A stretch of DNA of 64,000 bases from Phycisphaera sp. (GTDB lineage Bacteria; Planctomycetota; Phycisphaerae; Phycisphaerales; SM1A02). This document shows, piece by piece, positions 1-8,783 of the stretch. The notes under the pieces are model-generated. The model ran no database searches, was not told the DNA's origin, and was given only the letters and a program-made list of their open reading frames with translations. The stretch spans positions 32,700-96,699 of the forward strand of contig WGMP01000040.1 of NCBI GenBank assembly GCA_016124975.1, in the 5' to 3' direction. Each line of letters starts with the position of its first letter. Position 1 is the stretch's first letter. The translations under genes and the position numbers were made by a program.

Positions 1-193
1 ACTCGCTCAGGAAGTGCGCGACGGTCGGCACGACGAAGAAGCCGTCGTCGCGCGAGGTCGCGCCAAGCCCGTGCGGGTCGACGAGCGCATCGGGCAGCGG
101 CTCGTCCGTCGTCCTCTTGTCGAACCCCTTTGTTCCATCCGTCTCATCCGCGCCGTCCGCACCGCCGGCCATCCCATCCGCGCCATTCGTCAT
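1..193 (-). CDS. 5' part of an unidentified protein gene, running off the left edge
   Basis: An open minus-strand frame of 64 codons begins at the ATG at 193-191 and continues past the window edge without a stop. A strong Shine-Dalgarno sequence (GGAGG, 4 nt upstream of the ATG) supports this start. The first 30 residues are Gly/Asp/Ala-rich and look disordered; more ordered sequence follows, ending in VPTVAHFLSE. There is no signal peptide or membrane segment in the visible part. I do not recognise the family, and too little is visible to assign one. It is the next minus-strand gene after the YceI-like gene, with 460 bp between them. Confidence 0.6.
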   Translation of the reverse strand, partial: MTNGADGMAGGADGADETDGTKGFDKRTTDEPLPDALVDPHGLGATSRDDGFFVVPTVAHFLSE

Positions 194-653
194 GCAGCCT
201 CCTCGTCTGTGTTCCGTCGATCCCCATCGCACGAAGCCGCGCCGCGCGCCCGTTGTTTCACCCGCGGTGCGCAGCACACCACCGCGCGAAAGCGCCTGTC
301 GTCCATCCATCACCAGCTCGAGATGTGTGTCGTCGGTCGCCCGACGCGGTCCGTCCATGCACCGCTTGCGTGTCTCGTTCCCATCGCCGTCTGTCGTTGT
401 GCGGCGAGTGTAGGCGGCGTCCCCGTGCGCGGCGCTGTCAACGCGAATGCTTTCCCGATCGTCGGGCGCACCGCGAACGCCACGGTCCACGATCACCATG
501 GCCCGACGGCGTCACGACCCAAAAACCACGCCGCCCGTCGGAGTCCACGGGGCCGTGCGGACTCGGGCGGGCGAGCGGGTGTCAAACTTCCGGACGGACG
601 ATGATCCGCGTGGTCGTGCCTGGCGGTTCCACCACCGTCGGAAATTCCGATGG
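194..653. other. Intergenic stretch without a recognisable gene
   Basis: This 460 bp stretch separates two minus-strand genes. Open frames exist on the plus strand, but they are Arg/His/Ser-rich and have no Shine-Dalgarno sequence, as expected of GC-rich noncoding DNA. Its left part must hold the promoter of the partial gene at 1-193. I see no RNA gene in it. Confidence 0.5.
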
Positions 654-654
654 T
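634..654 (-). terminator. Near-perfect palindrome at the stop codon of the YceI-like gene
   Basis: Two 10-nt arms (634-643 and 645-654) pair around a single central base with one G-T type mismatch. The palindrome overlaps the TAA stop and could act as a 3' hairpin of the minus-strand gene. There is no T-run after it, so an intrinsic terminator role is only suggested. Confidence 0.3.
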
Positions 655-1277
655 TACTTCTTGACGCCTTCGAGGGCGACCGTGACCCGGACCGAGTCGC
701 CGAGCGTGCCCTTGTCGAGGCCGTACTTCATGCCGAAGTCGCTGCGCTTGACGGTGAAGATCGCCTCCACCCCCGCGCGGGCGCCCATGCCCATGTCGGC
801 GAGACCCGTCACCTCGATGGCGGCCGAAATCTCCCTCGTGACGCCGTGCATGGAAAAGTCGCCAACCGCGACGAAGTTGCCGTCGGCGTTGCGCGAGACC
901 TTCGTCGACTTGAAGGTCAGGGCGGGGAACTCCTTCGCGTTGAAGAAGTCGGGGCTCTTCAGGTGGTTGTCGAGGCGGGGCTCCGCCGTGTCGACGCTCT
1001 CGACCGCGACGGAGATGTCAAACGCCGTCGGGGCGCCCGCGGCGTCGAAGCTCATCGAACCCGAGATGTCGTTGAAGCGGCCCCAGAACTGGCCTGCGCC
1101 GAGGTGGTGCACACGGAACATGGCGTGGGAATGGACATTGTCGATGCCGTAGGTCGCGGCCTCGGCGGCGCTCGCGGCCGGGGCGGGAGTCGCCGCGGTC
1201 TGGACGGGCGCGCGGAAGCCGACGAGGGCGCAGGTTGCGAGGGCGAGGATCGAGGCGGAAGCGATGGTCTTGCGCAT
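654..1277 (-). CDS. YceI-like secreted lipocalin-fold protein
   Basis: A 207-aa protein with an N-terminal signal peptide (MRKTIASASILALATCALVG, then a short Ala/Pro-rich linker). The mature part matches the YceI family: a YGIDNVHSHAMFRVHHLG opening, the F-x-GRF-x-DISGS strand region, then LDNHLKSPDFFNAKEFPALTF and a closing MKYGLDKGTLGDSVRVTVALEG. YceI proteins are periplasmic or secreted beta-barrels that bind long isoprenoid or other amphiphilic ligands; the ligand here is unknown. The start was chosen because it gives the signal peptide and a GGAG sequence 5 nt upstream; an in-frame extension upstream has no signal-like sequence. It is divergent from the haem dehydrogenase gene. Confidence 0.88.
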   Translation of the reverse strand: MRKTIASASILALATCALVGFRAPVQTAATPAPAASAAEAATYGIDNVHSHAMFRVHHLGAGQFWGRFNDISGSMSFDAAGAPTAFDISVAVESVDTAEPRLDNHLKSPDFFNAKEFPALTFKSTKVSRNADGNFVAVGDFSMHGVTREISAAIEVTGLADMGMGARAGVEAIFTVKRSDFGMKYGLDKGTLGDSVRVTVALEGVKK

Positions 1278-1753
1278 GGGGACTCCGAGAGTTCTGAGGG
1301 TGTCGTGGTAGGCCGCTCGCGGGCGCGGCCTCGTCAATTGGGGCAACGCGTACCCGCGACAGAGCCGCGCGTTTCGGCGCGGAAGCCCCTCTGGATTGTC
1401 CGCGGGGATCAGATTGGGACACAAATCCACCGCGGACGCAGAACACACGGGACTTAAATGGGTCTAAGACACTCACAACGAGCCAAATTCGGACCTCTGA
1501 TGGAGTGAAAAAGACCGCATGCAGCGGCTTCATTACGCATGGCAGGAGCAAAGGAGCCGTGAATCGAGTCGAAGAGACTCGTAAAGTCGGCTCGAGCCTC
1601 CTTCGAGTCTGGGAATGTCGGACGACTCGCATCCGGGCCCCACAGCAGCTCCGTGAGGTGGGTCGGGTTCTGAGCGCGGGCGGCGTCCGCAAGGGCACAG
1701 ACTTCGAGGGTCTCGCGTGGACTGGGAATGATGGTGTGCGCCGCAGGTCGCGG
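1278..1753. promoter_or_regulatory. Divergent intergenic region with two long-loop inverted repeats
   Basis: The region between the YceI-like gene and the haem dehydrogenase holds no convincing gene. It contains an 8-bp inverted repeat, GTCCGCGG at 1398-1405 and CCGCGGAC at 1430-1437. It also holds a nested structure in which AGACTCG (1575-1581) pairs with CGAGTCT (1604-1610) around the palindrome GGCTCGAGCC (1589-1598). These could be operators or leader hairpins for the divergent genes; no regulator is identified. Confidence 0.35.
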
Positions 1754-1759
1754 TAGCAT
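1754..1759 (+). promoter_or_regulatory. -10-like box TAGCAT of a predicted leaderless promoter
   Basis: TAGCAT lies 6 nt upstream of the ATG at 1766. With normal -10 to +1 spacing, transcription would begin at or within 1 nt of the start codon. No Shine-Dalgarno sequence precedes this gene. Confidence 0.5.
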
Positions 1760-1765
1760 GGCGCG

Positions 1766-4700
1766 ATGCTCGCGCCGATTGCGTTGGTTGTTCTGTTCAC
1801 TGGTTCGACCCTGTTGGCGACGCATCGCGCCGAAGCCCAGACAGCGCATGGAGATGGGAGCGGCGAAAGGCCCGCCGCGGAGACCCCCCCTGCCCCGCCC
1901 GCGGGCGGAGCGGCGCCCGAGGCCAAGGTCAAGCCCCTCGATGGCTTCGGGAAGGCGACGATCGCGGTCTATCCGCTCGTCGACGACCCCGTAGCCTTCA
2001 CGATCGACGACCAGGGCAACTTCTACTTCGCGGAGAGCGACCGCCAGGAGCGCGGGGTCGAGGACAACCGCTCGAGCTCGTTCTGGCTGCTCGACGACCT
2101 CGCGTCGCAGACCGTCGAGGACCGTCTGCGCATGTACGAGAAGTGGGCTTCGAAGCGCGAGGGCGGCATGGCCTACTACTCGCGCTACGACGACAGGGTG
2201 TCGCGCCTCGCCGATCTCGATGGCGACGGCGTTCCCGAGTCGCGCACCGTGTTCGCGGGTCCCTTCAACGACCCGCTCGACGGAACGGGCGCCGGCGTGC
2301 TCGCCTTCGAGGGCGACATCCTCTACACGAACATCCCGCATCTCTGGCGGCTCACCGATCTCGATGGCGACGGCGTCTCCGATCGCGATCTCCGCGAGTC
2401 AAGCGGCTACGGCGTGCGCGTCGCGCTGCGCGGGCACGACATGCACGGTCTCGCGGTCGGCTACGACGGCAAGATCTACTGGTCGATCGGCGACAGGGGC
2501 TATCGCGTGCGAACCGCAGAGGGCGCGGTGCTCCACGACCCGCGCTCGGGCGCTGTGTTCCGCATGAACCCCGACGGCAGCGAGCTCGAGCTCTTCGCGA
2601 CGGGCCTGCGCAATCCGCAGGAGCTCGCCTTCGACAACTACGGCAATCTCTTTACGGGCGACAACAACTCCGATGGCGGCGACAAGGCGCGCTTCGTCTA
2701 TGTGATGGAGGGCGGCGAGACGGGCTGGTCGATGGACTTCCAGACGCTCGAGGGCGCGAACCAGCGCGGGCCGTGGAACCAGGAGGGGATCTGGCATCTC
2801 CGTCCAGACCTCGCGCCGCACAAGGTGAAGGAGTCGTCGCCGCTTCAGCCCGCGTGGACGCTTCCGCCGCTCGACCATGTCGGCGCGGGACCCTCGGGCC
2901 TCGTGTTCTCCCCCGGCATCGGTCTTCCCGAGCGCTACCGCGAGCACTTCTTCCTCTGCGACTTTCTCGGCGGCGACAGCTACTCGCGCATCCTCGCGTT
3001 CGGCGTCGAGCCTGTCGGCGCGGGCTTTCGCGTCGTCGACGAGCATGTCTTCGTCGCGAACGTGCTGCCGACCGACGTCGACTTCGGCTTCGACGGCAGG
3101 ATGTACATGACGGACTGGGGCGGCGGCTGGGAGTCTGGAGAGAAGGGCGAGCTGTACGCCGTGTGGCACGAGGAGGCGATCGCCGACCCGCGCGTCGCGG
3201 AGGCCGCGCGGCTCGTGCGCGAGGGCTTCGCGTGGCGCGACGCCGACGAGCTTGCGTCGCTGCTTGCGCACGGCGACCGACGCGTGCGCCAGCGCGCGCA
3301 GTTCGCGCTTGCGGCGCGCGGCCGCGAGACGACGGCGCTCCTTGGCGATATCGCGCGCAACGCCACCGATCGGTTCGCGCGCATCCACGCCGTGTGGGCG
3401 CTCGGACAGCAGGCCGCGCGCCTGCGCCGCGAATCGGGTGCGCTCGAGGCGCAGTCGCTGCGTGGCGATCTCGACCCGACGACGCTCGTCCTTCCCCTGC
3501 TCGACGACCGCGACGCGGAGATCCGCGCGCAGGCCGCGCGCATGCTCGGCGAAGGGCGCGCCGTTCTAGCGGCGGAGAAGCTGATGGATCTTTGCGCCGA
3601 TGAATCGCCGCGCGTGCGCGCGTTCGCCGCGATGGCGCTCGGCAGGATCGGCGCGCGCGAGGCGCACCCCGCGATCGTGTCGATGCTCGCGGACAACACG
3701 GACCGCGATGTCTTCCTGCGCCACGCGGGCGTCCAGGCGCTTGCGTGGCTCGACGACCGCGCGCGCCTCGGGGAGCTTGCGGCCGAGCCCGTGGCGTCGC
3801 TGCGGATGGCGGCTGTGCTGGCGATGCGCAAGCTGCGCGACGCGCGTCTCGCGCAGTTCCTCGAGGACCCCGAGCGCACCGTGCGCCACGAGGCCGCGCG
3901 CGCCATCAACGACATTCCGATGCCTGCGCTGCGTGCGCGCCTCGCGCAGTCGGCGACGCGGTTTGCGCCTGCGCCCGACCATGCGTCGGACGAGCCCGAA
4001 GCGATCGTGCGGCACGCGCTCCGACGCGAGGTGTGGCGTCTCGGCCGCACGGGCACCGTGGAGGATCTCCGCGACGGCGCCATGTTCTCGCGCGCACCCG
4101 ACGAGTCGAGCGACCTCGTCACCGCAGAGTCGCCGCGCAACGCGGGCAACCAGTTCGTTGCGCGCATCAGCGGCACGATCGAGGCACCCGAGACGGGCGA
4201 GTATGTCTTCGCGATCGCAAGCGACGACGATTCCATCCTCCGCATCGGCTCGTCGGACGATCCATCGACCCTCGTCGAGGTTGCGCGCGTCGAGGGCTAC
4301 ACCAACCCCGCCGACTACGCGTCGCAGGCGGCGCAGCGTTCGAAGCCGATTCGTCTCGAGCAAGGACGCCGCTACGCGATCGAGGCGCTTCACGCGGAGG
4401 GCGGCGGCGGCGACCACTGCTCGATCGCATGGTGGCTTCCGAGCGGTCGCAGCGAGCAGCCGATCGGGGCGAAGCCCGTCGACCGCAGCGAGTTCCCGCA
4501 CATGCGTCGGGTGATTGAGGCATGCCTCGCGGAAGGCACTGCGGAGACGGCGGCGCTGCTTGCCGATCTCGCGGCGAACAACGCGAATCCGATCCCCATC
4601 CGTCTCGAGGCGCTCGAGGCCTTGGCGTCCTGGACGGACGCCGCGCCGCGCAACAGGGTGAACGGCGCGTTCCGCGTGCTCGACCTCGCGGCGCGTGCGC

Positions 4701-5578
4701 CAGGCACCGAGGCACATGCGGCGTTCAAGTCGGTGCTCGCGCGGCGGCTCGCGCCGCTTTCGGAAAGCGCGGACTCGACGCTTCGAAGCGCCGCGCGCGA
4801 TGTCGCCGCGAAGCACGGAGTCTCGCTCGATCCCGACGAAGCGCTGCGCGCCATCGGCGACGCGACGCTCTCTGTCGCGGAGCGCGTCTCGAGCCTGCGG
4901 TCGCTCGCGGGCGACGCCGCGCGCGTCGGCTCTGCGATCGAGACGGCGCTTGCATCGGATGCAGCGCTTCTCCGCGCGGAGGCGAGATCGACGCTTCTTC
5001 GTCGCGGAGACGATCGCGCCCTCGCGGCGCTTGCGGACGGCGTGGAGCATGGCGATCGCCTCGAGCGGCAACGGGCGGTCGCCGATCTCTCCACGCTCGG
5101 CCGAGCGGCGGACGATGCGCTCGCCCCGCTCGCCGCGCAGCTTGTCGACGGATCGCTCGACGCGGGGCTTCGGCTCGAGGTCGTCGAGGCTGCGTCACGC
5201 AGGGACGATGGCCCGCTTGCGGCCTCGCTCGCTGCGTGGAACGCATCGTTCGCGGGCGACGCCTTCGCACGCGAGGAGACGCTCGCTCTCGAGGGCGGCG
5301 ACGCAGAGCGCGGTCGCGCCGTCGCGTTCACGCACATGAGCGCGGTCTGCCTCAAGTGCCACGCGATCGCCGGCTCGGGCGGCGACGCGGCACCCGCGCT
5401 CGATGGCGTCGCGGCACGGCTCTCGCCGCGTTCGCTCCTGCGTGCGCTCGTCGAGCCGAACGCGGAGATCGCCGCGGGCTATGCGAATGTCGGCGCAAGC
5501 GCGATGCCGTCGATGCGTGAGATCCTCACCGAGCGCGAGATCCGCGATGTGGTCGCGTATCTGCGCACGCTCGAGTGA
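1766..5578 (+). CDS. Giant secreted beta-propeller / HEAT / PA14 / cytochrome c dehydrogenase-like protein
   Basis: A 1270-aa exported protein with a signal peptide (about residues 1-25) and a Pro/Ala-rich linker. Residues about 50-460 form a PQQ-dehydrogenase-like propeller with DLDGDGV calcium-type loops and the FATGLRNPQELAFDNYGNLF blade typical of planctomycete membrane-bound dehydrogenases. HEAT-like helical repeats follow to about 740. A PA14 domain comes next (about 770-900; note ASDDDSILRIG), then further HEAT repeats, and a C-terminal monohaem cytochrome c with CLKCH and a SAMPSM region offering the Met ligand. The architecture suggests an extracytoplasmic oxidoreductase that binds glycans and passes electrons to its own haem; the substrate is unknown. 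There is no SD; the start follows a -10-like box directly. Confidence 0.85.
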   Translation: MLAPIALVVLFTGSTLLATHRAEAQTAHGDGSGERPAAETPPAPPAGGAAPEAKVKPLDGFGKATIAVYPLVDDPVAFTIDDQGNFYFAESDRQERGVEDNRSSSFWLLDDLASQTVEDRLRMYEKWASKREGGMAYYSRYDDRVSRLADLDGDGVPESRTVFAGPFNDPLDGTGAGVLAFEGDILYTNIPHLWRLTDLDGDGVSDRDLRESSGYGVRVALRGHDMHGLAVGYDGKIYWSIGDRGYRVRTAEGAVLHDPRSGAVFRMNPDGSELELFATGLRNPQELAFDNYGNLFTGDNNSDGGDKARFVYVMEGGETGWSMDFQTLEGANQRGPWNQEGIWHLRPDLAPHKVKESSPLQPAWTLPPLDHVGAGPSGLVFSPGIGLPERYREHFFLCDFLGGDSYSRILAFGVEPVGAGFRVVDEHVFVANVLPTDVDFGFDGRMYMTDWGGGWESGEKGELYAVWHEEAIADPRVAEAARLVREGFAWRDADELASLLAHGDRRVRQRAQFALAARGRETTALLGDIARNATDRFARIHAVWALGQQAARLRRESGALEAQSLRGDLDPTTLVLPLLDDRDAEIRAQAARMLGEGRAVLAAEKLMDLCADESPRVRAFAAMALGRIGAREAHPAIVSMLADNTDRDVFLRHAGVQALAWLDDRARLGELAAEPVASLRMAAVLAMRKLRDARLAQFLEDPERTVRHEAARAINDIPMPALRARLAQSATRFAPAPDHASDEPEAIVRHALRREVWRLGRTGTVEDLRDGAMFSRAPDESSDLVTAESPRNAGNQFVARISGTIEAPETGEYVFAIASDDDSILRIGSSDDPSTLVEVARVEGYTNPADYASQAAQRSKPIRLEQGRRYAIEALHAEGGGGDHCSIAWWLPSGRSEQPIGAKPVDRSEFPHMRRVIEACLAEGTAETAALLADLAANNANPIPIRLEALEALASWTDAAPRNRVNGAFRVLDLAARAPGTEAHAAFKSVLARRLAPLSESADSTLRSAARDVAAKHGVSLDPDEALRAIGDATLSVAERVSSLRSLAGDAARVGSAIETALASDAALLRAEARSTLLRRGDDRALAALADGVEHGDRLERQRAVADLSTLGRAADDALAPLAAQLVDGSLDAGLRLEVVEAASRRDDGPLAASLAAWNASFAGDAFAREETLALEGGDAERGRAVAFTHMSAVCLKCHAIAGSGGDAAPALDGVAARLSPRSLLRALVEPNAEIAAGYANVGASAMPSMREILTEREIRDVVAYLRTLE

Positions 5579-5605
5579 GAGGCCTGCGTCGCTCGGCGCG
5601 CGTCG

Positions 5606-6145
5606 TCAGCGCCTGCGCCTGCGCGCGAACACCGCCGCGACGACCAGCGTCGCGGCCGCCGGGGCGGGCACGAGGGCTGGCGCGTCGTTCGAGTTGAACA
5701 CCCAGCCGTCCCACGAGCCGTTCGCGACCACGCGGTCGGCGAAGCCCGTCATCGACGCCGCCCACGGCGACTCCGAAGACTCGCGCGTCCAGTAGTGCCA
5801 GTAGTCGAGGTAGTCGGGCGGCGTGCCGAAGCCCTCGTCCGAGTCGGATCCGATCGCGACGCCGAACAGCGCGTCACCGAAGCTGAACGAGATGACCTCG
5901 TAGCTGAAGAAGCCTGGCTGTGCAGCAGCGACGATCGAGAGAAGATCGTCTCCGCGGATCGAACCGTCGTAGCGGACCTCGTAGAGGTAGGTGTTCGAAT
6001 TCGTGAACTCGAACTGCAGGAAGCTGCTGCTCGCGCCGCTTCCCACGGTCCAGCTGCCGACGAGCTCGGCGTGGGCTGCGTGCGCGCTGAACCCGAGTGC
6101 GAGGGCGGCTGCCATCGTTTCAAGAACGGTCGGACGGAACTGCAT
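5606..6145 (-). CDS. PEP-CTERM-like exported protein
   Basis: A 179-aa protein with an N-terminal signal peptide ending near AHAAHAE. The C-terminus has the tripartite sorting layout: VPAPAAA, a short hydrophobic helix and RRRRR. This resembles PEP-CTERM-type signals (VPAP variant) processed by exosortase/archaeosortase systems. The middle is a beta-rich, aromatic domain with no recognised fold name. An AGGAG Shine-Dalgarno sequence 8 nt upstream supports the start. It is convergent with the haem dehydrogenase (27 bp gap), so it is transcribed separately. It is probably a surface- or matrix-associated protein; no exosortase is visible in this window. Confidence 0.75.
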   Translation of the reverse strand: MQFRPTVLETMAAALALGFSAHAAHAELVGSWTVGSGASSSFLQFEFTNSNTYLYEVRYDGSIRGDDLLSIVAAAQPGFFSYEVISFSFGDALFGVAIGSDSDEGFGTPPDYLDYWHYWTRESSESPWAASMTGFADRVVANGSWDGWVFNSNDAPALVPAPAAATLVVAAVFARRRRR

Positions 6146-6447
6146 CGATCAATCTCCTGACACGCGGCAAGAGCGGCCGCGGCGTGCCGCGTCTCCGACG
6201 CGGCGAAACAGAATGCGCCTCCGCGGAGATCCCCTGCTGCAATGGCGAGACCCGACGCGTGTTCACGCAGTGCGTGCGCGCGGAAACCCGACCATGCCTC
6301 AGGAGCGGAGGCAGGAAGAGACGCGCGCGGGACTCGACCCGACTGTGCCGTGCGGACATGCCGCGCGGTTCACGGTGACGCCTTCGTAGCGGATTCACAC
6401 CGCTTTCGGACCCGTGCGCGTGCCTGGATCATCCAGGCGTTCGGAGG
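6146..6447. other. Intergenic stretch without a recognisable gene
   Basis: About 300 bp lie between two minus-strand genes. The part next to 6145 must contain the promoter of the PEP-CTERM-like gene. Plus-strand open frames are Arg-rich and lack ribosome binding sites. Apart from the palindrome at 6422-6438, I see no RNA gene or repeat. Confidence 0.5.
6422..6438 (-). terminator. Perfect 8-bp palindrome just after the TMTC-like gene
   Basis: GCCTGGAT and ATCCAGGC flank one central base, 9 nt beyond the stop codon of the minus-strand gene. It can form a short hairpin and may mark the transcript end. No U-run follows. Confidence 0.3.
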
Positions 6448-8580
6448 TTAGCGAGTTCCAGGCGCCGCCGCAGCGTGGCGCGCGAGGAACGCTGCGATTT
6501 CGTCGGCGAGCGCGCCGCCGCCGCCCGCGCGCACGGCCTCTTCGAGCCTCACGAGCTCGGGTGCCGCGCGCGTGTCGCCTGCGAGATGCGCGAGCGCGAG
6601 CATCGTGTAGCGGGCGAAGGGGTCGTTTGGCGCGGCGGCCGCGAGCCTGCGCGCGATGTTCGCAAGCGTCGCGCGCTCAGGCTCTTGGAGCGGGTCGTCT
6701 GACGCAAGCGACGACCGCAGCGCGCGCGCCGCGGTCGCCACCCACACCGATGGCGCGGAGAAGGACTCGGTCGCGCCCGCAGCTGCCGCGATGAGCGCGC
6801 GCCTTCCCTCGACGGGCCTTCCCATGGCCACGAGGATCGATCCGAGGTTCGCGCGTGCGTCGAAGTCGGCGGGGTCGAGCACGACGAGACGCTCGCACTG
6901 CTCGAGCGCTGCGCCGAGATCCCCGCGAGCCACCGCAAGTCGCAGGAGATCGCGGCGCGCATCGCGTTCGTCGCGCGCATATCTCGGCGAGGCCTTCGCG
7001 CGCTCGGCGGCGCGCGTGAACGCCTCGAGTGCGGCGGCGGTGTCGCCGCCGGTCTCGAGCAGTCGTCCGTGGCTCCAATGGAGGTCGGGGAGATCGGGCC
7101 GAAGCGCGATCGCGACCTCGATCTCGACGATCGCCTCGTCGACGCGACCAAGGAGTCGCAGCGCCTCGCTCCGGCTCACGGCGTTCGTGAACTCGTCGGG
7201 CTTCTCGGCGCCCGCCATGCGCGCGAACTCGAGCGCTTCGGTCGCGAAGCCGCGCATCGCGTCGAGGTCCCCCGCCGCCTGCGCGCGCGCGGCGTCCTCG
7301 AGCAGCGTGGTCGCGAGGTTGTTCGCGGCCATCCACGCCTTGGGGTTCTGCGCGATCGTCGCGCGCCAAAGCGTCTCCTCGGAGTCGTACTTGGGTGTCG
7401 CGCGCAGCGAGAGCGCAAGGAGCGCCGCGATCGCAGCCACGCCCGCGGCCTTGCGCGCATTCATTGGAAGCCGCGCGAGATCCGCGACACGCGTGCCGAT
7501 CCATACGGCGACGAGCGCGAAGGCGGGCATCGCCGCGTAGGCGAAGTGATCCGCGACGAACGAATAGCGGAACGGCCAGACATCGAAGAAGCCGAGCGCG
7601 GGGAAGAGTCCCGCCCCGATCCAGAGAGAGACGAGGAGCGGTGCTCGCGTGACGCGCCAGCGCATGAACGCGAGAACCGCGACGCACACGCAGGTTGCCG
7701 TCGGAATCCACGACGCAGGCGATGAAGCATCGATCGTGAAGCGCGGGTAGATGAAGACCTGCTCGAGCGGAACGAGGAACCGCGCGATGTAGAAGACGGT
7801 CGTCTTGCCCGCAAGCTGGAGCCTGTCCGCGACGCCGAGCGTGAACTCGTCGCCAACCGCGCCGACATGGGTCTTCTCCATGAAGGCCGTGAAGAGACCG
7901 AGCGCAAGACCGACTGCGAAGAACGGCGCCGTCGCGAGAAGCGCCGTGGGCGAAGGTCGCGCGCTTCGCCACAGCATGCACAGCACGAGGCAAGGCGCCA
8001 CGAAGATCGCGGTGGTCTTCGACAGGAGCGCGGCGACGAAGAGAAGGAACGATGCGATCCACGGCGCTGCCCGTCGCCCGCCTGGAGCGTCGAGCATGCG
8101 CACGAAGACAAGCATGCTTGCGAGCGCGAGCAGCATCGACTGCGTGTTCTTGCGTTCCGTCACCCATGCGACGCTTTCGACGCCCATCGGATGCACCGCG
8201 AAGATCGCGGCGATCCACGCGGCGGCAGGAACCTCGAGCCTGCGGAGGAGCGCGAGAAGAAGCACGCCGCTCGTCGCGTGCATGAGCACATTCACCAGGT
8301 GATAGAGAAACGGCTCGACCCCGACGAGCGCGAACTCGACCCAGAAACCGAGGAACACGAGCGGGTAGTACTGGGGGGTGCTTCCCGGCACAAATACGTC
8401 AATGAAGCCTGACGGACTTCTAAGAACCGGGTTCTCTGTGATGTAGGAGTCGTCGTCCCAGATCCAACCGCATCCGAGACTGCGCCCGTGGGCCGCGAGG
8501 GCCAGAAGAGCCACGAGCAGCGTTGCGTGGACGAATGGTCTGCGCAGGAGGTGGGAAGCGGAGGGCACGGACGAACTCAT
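6448..8580 (-). CDS. TMTC-like multi-pass membrane protein with C-terminal TPR repeats
   Basis: A 710-aa protein. Residues about 15-420 hold roughly ten hydrophobic segments and the signature of the TMTC/PMT-like group: WIWDDDSYITENPVL, YYPLVFLGFWVEF, HLVNVLMHATSGVLL and HPMGVESVAWVTERKN. The C-terminal 280 residues are Ala/Arg-rich helical repeats of TPR type. Members of this group are proposed O-mannosyl- or glycosyltransferase-related membrane enzymes using lipid-linked sugars; activity here is inferred only from similarity. The acidic DDD after the first helix is in the position of the catalytic acidic pair of GT-C enzymes. No SD is present; a TAGAAT box lies 6 nt before the ATG, facing away from parB. 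Confidence 0.8.
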   Translation of the reverse strand: MSSSVPSASHLLRRPFVHATLLVALLALAAHGRSLGCGWIWDDDSYITENPVLRSPSGFIDVFVPGSTPQYYPLVFLGFWVEFALVGVEPFLYHLVNVLMHATSGVLLLALLRRLEVPAAAWIAAIFAVHPMGVESVAWVTERKNTQSMLLALASMLVFVRMLDAPGGRRAAPWIASFLLFVAALLSKTTAIFVAPCLVLCMLWRSARPSPTALLATAPFFAVGLALGLFTAFMEKTHVGAVGDEFTLGVADRLQLAGKTTVFYIARFLVPLEQVFIYPRFTIDASSPASWIPTATCVCVAVLAFMRWRVTRAPLLVSLWIGAGLFPALGFFDVWPFRYSFVADHFAYAAMPAFALVAVWIGTRVADLARLPMNARKAAGVAAIAALLALSLRATPKYDSEETLWRATIAQNPKAWMAANNLATTLLEDAARAQAAGDLDAMRGFATEALEFARMAGAEKPDEFTNAVSRSEALRLLGRVDEAIVEIEVAIALRPDLPDLHWSHGRLLETGGDTAAALEAFTRAAERAKASPRYARDERDARRDLLRLAVARGDLGAALEQCERLVVLDPADFDARANLGSILVAMGRPVEGRRALIAAAAGATESFSAPSVWVATAARALRSSLASDDPLQEPERATLANIARRLAAAAPNDPFARYTMLALAHLAGDTRAAPELVRLEEAVRAGGGGALADEIAAFLARHAAAAPGTR

Positions 8581-8586
8581 GGTTGG

Positions 8587-8592
8587 ATTCTA
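8587..8592 (-). promoter_or_regulatory. -10-like box TAGAAT of a predicted leaderless promoter
   Basis: TAGAAT, one mismatch from TATAAT, is 6 nt upstream of the minus-strand ATG at 8580. The short gap implies a transcript beginning at the start codon. It is directly preceded by TG. Confidence 0.55.
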
Positions 8593-8613
8593 CAGGATAT
8601 AGTCCGAGAACTA

Positions 8614-8629
8614 AGTTCCCCGTGGAACA
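8614..8629 (+). promoter_or_regulatory. parS-like site 1 (ParB binding palindrome)
   Basis: AGTTCCCCGTGGAACA matches the parS family (TGTTYCACGTGRAACA) except at the first base and one central position. It lies in the intergenic region between the TMTC-like gene and parB, 155 bp upstream of the parB start. Confidence 0.75.
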
Positions 8630-8702
8630 TTGGCTCGCTGTCTGAGTCTTACCCTGAGACTCTGTTCGAGACGCCATTCGAGACACTGGGCGGACCGAAG
8701 CG

Positions 8703-8732
8703 TTGACAGCGATGCTGGCGCCAAGGTATATC
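8703..8732 (+). promoter_or_regulatory. Predicted sigma-70-type promoter of parB
   Basis: A perfect -35 hexamer TTGACA (8703-8708) is followed after 18 nt by TATATC (8727-8732), a 4/6 match to the -10 consensus. The expected start point at about 8739-8740 falls at the edge of parS-like site 2, so ParB binding would occlude transcription initiation. Confidence 0.6.
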
Positions 8733-8737
8733 GTCTC

Positions 8738-8753
8738 TGTTCCCCGTGGAACA
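8738..8753 (+). promoter_or_regulatory. parS-like site 2, overlapping the parB transcription start region
   Basis: TGTTCCCCGTGGAACA differs from the canonical palindrome TGTTCCACGTGGAACA at one central base. It is 30 bp upstream of the parB ATG and right after the predicted -10 box, which suggests autorepression of parB in addition to a segregation role. Confidence 0.8.
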
Positions 8754-8783
8754 TGTGCGGCACGCGATATTCTCGGAGGCTGT

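Noticed and set aside
8599..8613. ATAGTCCGAGAACTA next to parS-like site 1 recurs at 56256-56270 in the histidine kinase gene
   Set aside because: One exact 15-bp match is about what chance gives in 64 kb on two strands, and the second copy is inside a coding region with no shared context.
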